This document shows, in pieces, positions 54,641 through 64,000 of a stretch of DNA of 64,000 nt; within the stretch, counting starts at the first letter, position 1; every line of letters begins with the position of its first letter. The position numbers were made by a program, and so were the translations under genes. The DNA comes from Cacajao melanocephalus (taxonomy: Eukaryota; Chordata; Mammalia; Primates; Pitheciidae). The stretch is taken from contig CAUYLG010051266.1 in the NCBI GenBank assembly GCA_963573385.1, forward strand, positions 62,001 through 126,000. Direction: 5' to 3'. The notes beneath the pieces were generated by a model, which saw only the letters and a program-made list of their open reading frames with translations, did no database searches and was not told the origin of the DNA.

Positions 54641-56050
54641 TGTTACTACTATTGAGAAGTCATCAAGTAATAGTTTTGATGCTTTGAAAGTAAAGTTTCT
54701 CTCTGGCTGCTTTTAAATTTTTCTTTTTGTCTATGTGTTTTTTTAAGCAGTTTTATTCTAGTGTGCCCAGAATATTTCTCCTTCTTTGTATTTTTCCTTT
54801 TAAGGTTTGCAGAGCTTAATGATTTGTGTTTAATGTCTTTCATCTTCTGGAATAGTCATTTTTATCTCTTCAAATATTGTTTCAATTTTATTCTGTCTTC
54901 CTGTTCCTTCTGAGACTTCAATTACATGTTTCTTGGACATTTTCACTATGTTCCACATGTATTATTTTATATTATTTTACGTATCTTACAGTTTTTTTTT
55001 TAAGCTCTGTTCTTCAGTATTGAATTGGCCTTACTTTGGGTTTCCTTAATGCTTTTAATCTCACATATATAATCTGTTGTCAAATCCATATGCTGAGTTC
55101 TTAATTTCAATTCTTGCCCTTTTTAGTATCTTAGTATATTTGGTCCTTTTCTGTTTCATTGAACATATTAATCATAATTATTTCAAAGTCCTTGTCTGCT
55201 AAATCCCATCACCAAGTCATATAGGGATCTTTTTTATCTACTGATTCTTGATTTTATGATCTTTTTCTTGGCATGGTAAGTAATTTTTAAAAGTGAATTT
55301 TGGACATTATATATTAAAAAATCATAGAGGTTCCAGGTCACATAATCGTCTCCAGGGAAGTTTCATCTTTCCTTTCTGGGTAGATAAAATGAAGACTGAT
55401 AACAATTACAACCAGGGACTAAGCTTTATTCACACCAAGTAATGGCTCCATTTACCCCTCTAGAGTGTGGCTCTCTAAGGCTTCTGCACGGAAACCTGTA
55501 CTGTACACTGGAGCCTTGCCTGGCTAGTTCTTGACTTTATTATTATTGTCCTGGATCGGAAACTCAGACCTTTTTTTCTGGGGCATTGTTCTTAGTTTCT
55601 TATTTTTCCATATCATGCAGCTTCAGAATTCAGCAAATACTGTAGGGGAAACTTTCTTGTGCCAACTCTAGTGCTTCACTAATTCCTTTCAATTAAATAC
55701 TAGCCCCTCAAATCTCTAGTTTTTTAGCCCCAGTACTACAAGACGACCAAAAGATCTCCTGGTCTCCTTTCCCAGTAGCCCTCTGTCCAGGCAATTCTTA
55801 GATTCTAGAATCCAAAATTGGTAAATTTACCCATGGTAAAAGCAGCTGCAGATTCTGAGCTGGTCTCTCCACAGTTGTCTCTTCCCCCGAATCTTCAGAC
55901 TCTTGGCCTCCCTTCCTGGTTGTTTCAGGAAGCAAACCACTGATGCCCTGGAATAGATATTTTGTGTATCTCATACAGTTTTTTCTGTGTTTTCTCAGTG
56001 GGTGCATTGGTGTATGCCAAGCTCCTCTATCATATCCTAAAATGGAAGTT
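54640..56050 (-). repeat. L1M/HAL1-like fragment, antisense
   Basis: T-rich text with features such as TTCTGAGACTTCAATTACATG (54908-54928) and TCAAAGTCCTTGTCTGCTAA (55183-55202) resembles reverse-complemented old L1 sequence. The family and right boundary are uncertain. Confidence 0.5.
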
Positions 56051-56644
56051 GCTTTTTCACACTAAATTTTGCAATTAAGCCATGTTTTACAAGAGCCCAG
56101 TTTTCCATGTATTGCTGAGTAAGGTCAGCAACACTATTAAATACGAAGCACTTTCTGTCAGATACATTATATGTAATGTAGAAGAAGTCTAGAAGTGATT
56201 CTTAAAGGGGAGATTATATAATATTTTTAATGTTTGCAATTGTAACAAGGCCTTTCAAGAAAAGTCTGTGTAATTATAAACAAGGTAAGAAAATCTATGT
56301 TACAGGAAGGAGGTGCTACTCAACATACAGAAAACACATTATCTCTTTTCCTCCATGTGACACTTTCTAGGATTAGGGACAAGGAAACATCTGACTAGTT
56401 CCAGAAAGATAAGGAATTCTGCTGACTCATAGAGATAGCCATATTTCTAATGACCAGCGTAGGAAACGCAATATGAGAATTTGCTGTCCTTAGATTAGGA
56501 AAGCCAAGGAAATAAAAATCCCCTCAATGAACACCAAATTGGCAATGAAGATAAGCTACTGGGATAGACATACCACGTTACATTTAAGTGTAAGTGATAA
56601 AGGTTAAGATAAGTTGTTTTTAGTACACGTAAACAGCAAAATAA

Positions 56645-57007
<363 letters not shown>

Positions 57008-57099
57008 TGACCTGTTCTTCCTTAAAATGCTGTAACACTTTGCTTTTGTCTCTTCTAGGACTTTTAATGTAATTTGCCCTGAAGAAAAATTGTTTATGT

Positions 57100-57225
57100 T
57101 CTTGTGTTATCCTTCTTAGTAGTCAGTTCTTTGAGGAAAAGAACTGTGAACTTTTTTTAACTCCATAGCTGGGCCCAACAGAATCTTACAAACACTAGTC
57201 AGTTAATAAATACTTGTTTACTTAA
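57100..57225 (+). repeat. L2 3'-end fragment
   Basis: CAGTTCTTTGAGGAAAAGAA to the TTAATAAATACTTGTTTA tail matches the L2 terminus. Confidence 0.6.
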
Positions 57226-57546
57226 ATATAGGTGACCTGTGGCTACCCTAGGCAGTTCACATCATGGATATTTAATTTCTTCGAGGCCAGCTGGATTGGC
57301 CTCTGACTCATCACCTTTCTTTTAAAGGCTCACCTAATTGGCTAAGACCCAACCAGGAGAATCTCTCTTTTGATTATACAAAGTCAACTTATTATCAACC
57401 TAATTGTGGTAGTGATATGCCATCATATTTACAGGTTCACCTGTGCTCAAGGTGAAGGGCACACAGGTAACAGGGATCATCATAAAATTCTGCCTATCAT
57501 CTCCTCCTCCCAGTTTTTGCATCTTTTTTGTATATCTACTCACCCA

Positions 57547-57727
57547 AATGGTTGTCAAAATATAATCCCTGGATTATCAGCACCAGCATCACCTTGAAAT
57601 TGTTAGAAAAACAAATTCTGAGGCTCCACACCAGATCTACTGCATCAGAAACTCGGGGGGTCCAACTATCTGTTTTGACAAGCCCTCTGGGTGATTCTAA
57701 TGCACACCAAAATTTAAGAGCCACTGC
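57547..57727 (+). repeat. MER5A hAT-Charlie element
   Basis: It contains AGCACCAGCATCACCTTGAA, CTACTGCATCAGAAACTC and TGACAAGCCCTCTGGGTGAT in MER5A order. It ends TTTAAGAGCCACTG, a recognisable TIR. Confidence 0.9.
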
Positions 57728-57729
57728 CT

Positions 57730-59466
<1,737 letters not shown>

Positions 59467-59738
59467 AATTAATGTGGTACCCTTTGCAGTGATTAGCCCC
59501 AGCAGGACATTGGAAGAGACAAGCCAACAGAGCCAGCTGGCTGGTAAAAAGCAGTGGTGACACAGAAGCTGGGTGAGGAGAGCTGGCAGAACTCTAGAAA
59601 GATTCATGCCTTGCTCTTCCACTTCAGGGGACAGAAGCTGTAACCCAGACCTAGAACTTTAGAGAAAATAATAGTCTAGAGCAGGGCTCCTTTATTCCTA
59701 GAATTCTTGTGAATATAATTAGAAATGATTAAAAAATA

Positions 59739-60033
<295 letters not shown>

Positions 60034-60725
60034 GATTCAAAAATAAATGTCTGTATAAATTGTGGAATAAACAGTCAGTGTCTATATTTGTCTTACAGAA
60101 AAGCTAGTGCATTTTATTTCTTTTCTCATAGTTGAAGGGACTTCAAACTTCTGGTACCATAAATAATGATAATATCAAAATGGCAACCATTGCTTCAGAA
60201 CAATCTATCTGTGACCCGTAGCTTCCATAGTGGTGCACAAGCCTTCAAATTTCACAATGCATTGGACAAGTGGAAATGAGGCTTTAAATATTATTTTACC
60301 CAGAAACTCAAAACACTTGTAAACATATGTAGCACAAATAGTTATTAAAGTATAGAAGAAGGAAAGGAGTATTAATTTAGAGACAAACCTGTTTCCAAGT
60401 GGGAAAGAAAGAACCTTACATTTTTCCTTCTCCACGTTCTTCATCTGCCCTACTTTCTCCCCGTCCCAAAGAAGACACAGCCCCTGAGCCTGTGAGCCCT
60501 GTTACGCACACCAGGAAGAGATTTCAGCCTGTTTGGAAATGTTTTATTTCCTCCTCAAAATGTATTAGTTCTTTCCTCTCTTTTAGGTGCATGTTTTCAT
60601 GGGTTTCCTTTCTAAGGCTCAAAAGAGAAAGAATTAATCTTTTTAGTAACTCATTTCAAATCATTTACCAGTAATTTTTTAAAAAATTATTTGTTATTTG
60701 CCTTCCTTAAATATTTCCCTTCCCA

Positions 60726-61211
<486 letters not shown>

Positions 61212-61689
61212 TGTACATATTTTAAAATTAAAAAACCTAAAAGCCTTATTGATGAAAACCAACACTCCCCTTCCCATCCCTCTTTACTCCCCAAACAGAC
61301 TACCCAGAGGCAGCCATGTTCAATTACTTCAGCTGCTTCTCCACATAGTATAGTCCTTGGTTTATGAATTTTAGACAATGTAAGCTTCATGTTATGATAG
61401 GTGAGGCTGCCATTGTCTTATGCCCTACCTTCCACTTCTGCCCACTAAAGTTAGATTTTAGTTTTTGGCAAAAACAGCAGTCATTGTTTATGTTAGTAAG
61501 GCTAGGTAAATCTTTTTTATTCTCCTTCAATTAGTATACTTCAATTGTTTCCTTTTTGTACAATTTTTATTCTTCCTAGAATTAATAATTGCTTTCTTTA
61601 TATTTTTATTTGCTTAGTTTCTGTGTATCTATCAGTATATATTTTTTGCTAATGCTGTAACATATATGTCAAACAACTAAAAATAACTT

Positions 61690-62400
61690 TCCTCAAACCT
61701 AAACACAGCTGATCAATCAGTTCCATTTTCCCCCTCTCTGGAGATTTCTCTCCTACAACTTTTTCCCCACTTGGTCAAATATGAATGTGCTATTTAGGGC
61801 TGCTACACAGCTGTCATTGTGAAACATTCCTTCACTATCTCCTGGGAATTTTCTTAGTTTGCTACGTATTCTATTTCCTGTATCTCAAGTCTTCCTGTTT
61901 CTTCATTTACTTCCTCTTTTTTTCTGGAGCACATTCTCCAATATTTTTCTAAGAAGGAGTATAGGAGGTAAAATTTTGAGCCTTTGCATATCCTATAACA
62001 ATCAAGATTAACTGACAATTTATCCAGTTTTAATATTTCAAGTTGGAAATAATTTTGCCTCAAAAATTCAAAGACATTTCTCCATTTTCTTTTACTTTCT
62101 TGTTGCGGAGTTTAATGCTATTTGACATCTCTTTGTATGTAAGCAGCTTTTCTTGGCTTGTCTCTTTTGGGCAGATTCTAGGATCTTGTCTGCTTTTTGG
62201 TGAACCTGAATTTCCTCGATGCTGTGATTGGGGTGGGCCTTTCCTTGTTCAGTGTGCTAGTCCCTTTCAACTGAAGAAAGACTCACAGGGTAAAAATTCA
62301 AGCGTAAATCTAAAGAATGATGTGTCTTTCCTCTACTCAGTATTTTTTCATATAAATCTTGCTTTTATAATATTTTTAAGTGAAGAAGTTCCCATTAGTT
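61690..62400 (-). repeat. L1/HAL1-like fragment, antisense
   Basis: The order GCACATTCTCCAATATTTTT, GAGCCTTTGCATATCCTATA, CCTCAAAAATTCAAAGACAT fits reverse-complemented old L1 sequence. The 125-codon plus frame 62043-62420 lies in it and is not a gene. Confidence 0.5.
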
Positions 62401-62524
62401 TTACTTCCTTTCATTGTTAGCTGTCAATGCTGTCACAACAATATTAGCACCATAATGATTATCGATCACAATGGCTTCTTTTATGGCTATTACTGTGCCG
62501 TAGGTTGTTCAGGATCACAGTAGA

Positions 62525-62645
62525 ACCTATCTCTTAGCATTGTTGTAAATATTAAGTGAGTTATAACACATAAAGTGCTGGGGCCAAATACTCTACATAG
62601 GAAGTGTTCAATAAATAATGGCTAGTTTTATCACTATTCATGATC
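62525..62645 (+). repeat. MIR 3' part, sense
   Basis: TAAATATTAAGTGAGTTATA and GTGTTCAATAAATAATGGCT match the MIR tail. Confidence 0.65.
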
Positions 62646-62659
62646 CAATTACACAAGAC

Positions 62660-62800
62660 TAGTATTAAACCCACTTGACAGATGAGGAAACTGAGGTCAA
62701 AGAGGTTACATTCCTTGGACAAGATGACACAGCCAGCAAGTAAGGGACAGGGCTGGAACTCACTTTGTCTGGCTTTCAGTTTGTGCTCTTTCTGTTCAGC
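62660..62800 (-). repeat. MIR core, antisense
   Basis: CAGATGAGGAAACTGAGGTC and the following region are reverse-complement MIR. It forms an inverted arrangement with the MIR on its left. Confidence 0.75.
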
Positions 62801-62817
62801 CACATTGCCAGGGAAGG

Positions 62818-63174
62818 TGATATGGTTTGGCTGTGTCCCCACCCAAGTCTCATCTTGAATAGTAGCTCCCATAATTCCCATGTGTTGTGGGAGGGACCCT
62901 GTGGGAGATAATTGAATCATGGGTTTCCCTCATACCATTCTCATGGTAGTGAATAAGTCTCACAAGATCTGATGGTTTTATAAGAGGTTTCCCCTTTCAC
63001 TTGGCTTTTGTTGTCTCTTGTCTGCCACTGTGTAAGATGTGCTTTTCACCATCCGCCATGATGGCGAAGCCTCCCCAGTCATGTGGAACTGTGAGTCCAC
63101 TAAACCTCTTTTTCTTTACAAATTACCCAGTCTCAGGTTTGTCTTTATCAGCATCGTGAAAAAGGACTAATACA
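62818..63174 (+). repeat. THE1/MSTA-type LTR, solitary
   Basis: A MaLR LTR begins TGATATGGTTTGGCTGTGTC and ends GGACTAATACA, so both TG and CA termini are intact. Flanks GAAGG (62813-62817) and AAAGG (63175-63179) are a 5-base duplication with one change. It is non-coding; no internal retroviral part is adjacent. Confidence 0.93.
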
Positions 63175-64000
63175 AAAGGCATTGCTGTCTTTCTTTCCTT
63201 GTCTTTTTTTTATACTCATGGATACAACTCACGCTAGCACAATATAAATCACAATCGTGTGCAAGGTCAACATCAGATCACAAATGCTGGAGAAATACTC
63301 TGCCCTGAGTAAGTTAAATACTCACTGTGTGAAGGCAGGAACTAGAACAATGCATTTTTCACATATGATATTCCATGACATCATGGAAAGATGAGGGTTG
63401 GTTCAGATTAAGGCTGCGGTGATGTTCAGTTAGTGGTGGAATAAGAGCTTTGCTAACTGATACATTCAGCATGTGTTAAAACAAGCAAGACAAGTTGTCC
63501 TGTCCAGAAGAGGTTAACAGATTTGCTGTCTGTATTCTTTATGACACTTTCCCAAAAGAAAAGGTTTCATGTGTGATTGTGCAGGCAGAACACTTTTCCC
63601 AGTCAGTCACACAAAGTTCAGTCCTTTGTGGCTCTCCTGAAATATCACCATGCCGTGCCAAGAGCTGTGAGAGCTGAACACCTTCCAGATCCTCAGACCA
63701 TGCCCAGACGGAGCCAACTCCTTCCTCCACTGAGGAGTGTGGAATGCTCGGCAGAGCTGGGTACAATAGGTTTCAACTCTAATTTTGGAACTGGAAAGTG
63801 TTTCTTTTTGACAAACGTGGACACCCTTCTGGACAGGTCTATTGCATTAGACAAATGCTGAACTAGAAATAATGACAGAAATTGGCTTGAGTAGAAAAAG
63901 AGCATTGCCTGTCTCATCATCCAATATCAACTACAATTTGGGATAAATTGAAAATAAGAACAAGCACTGGAGGAGGTGGTGGGCTGTGTTATTCTTGTGG
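63175..64000. other. Window end, nothing recognised
   Basis: Less AT-rich than the surroundings, with overlapping short frames (63495-63920), none of which resembles a known protein. Confidence 0.45.

Overview
This 64-kb window is primate, almost certainly human, nuclear DNA. It carries a dozen Alu elements, MIR and L2 fossils, ancient L1 pieces, MaLR LTRs including a THE1/MSTA-type one, hAT-Charlie and Tigger DNA transposons and a MADE1 element. It has one CpG island in an otherwise AT-rich background. No bacterial-type gene organisation is present, and nearly all long open frames are chance frames in repeats or in the CpG island.

The anchor is the CpG island at about 22.47-25.38 kb. On the minus strand it contains the first coding exon of ZEB1, the zinc-finger E-box-binding repressor that drives epithelial-mesenchymal transition. 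The start codon is at 24425-24423, 19 codons are readable, and a consensus splice donor follows at 24367/24366. Everything from 24367 down to position 1 is therefore ZEB1 intron 1, and the rest of the gene lies beyond the left edge. A second, alternative first exon is visible at 22107 and above: its ATG at 22113-22111 is followed after 7 coding bases by a perfect GTAAGT donor, in the same splice phase as the main exon. It matches the known ZEB1 form that starts Met-Lys before the common VTNYN sequence. A TATA box on the minus strand at 22700-22709 could serve that exon. Because human ZEB1 is on the plus strand of chromosome 10, the window is probably the reverse complement of the reference.

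On the plus strand the divergent lncRNA ZEB1-AS1 should start in the same promoter, near 24.54-24.60 kb, and run rightwards. Its exon structure cannot be fixed from sequence alone. The shared promoter holds a C-rich (minus-strand G-rich) tract, a CACCTG E-box fused to a near-consensus GRHL site, a repeated TTTACGACA motif, and further CAGGTG boxes on either side. This fits the known ZEB1/GRHL2 cross-repression and possible autoregulation.

Layout: 1-22.1 kb is intron 1, AT-rich, with an L2, a MIR, a large antisense L1M split by a Tigger element, one minus Alu, two sense L1M 3' ends and one plus Alu. 22.1-25.4 kb is the CpG island with two ZEB1 promoters and the antisense start. 25.4-35 kb is probably the ZEB1-AS1 body, with a cluster of six Alus and an MLT1-type LTR. 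35-56.7 kb is mostly Alu-free and holds L1M, L2, MIR, MaLR, MER5 and MADE1 remnants. 56.7-64 kb is Alu-rich again and ends with a THE1/MSTA-type LTR. No protein-coding gene other than ZEB1 could be supported. No wholly new system was found; the most useful observations are the alternative ZEB1 promoter with its overlapping upstream ORF and the composite promoter sites.
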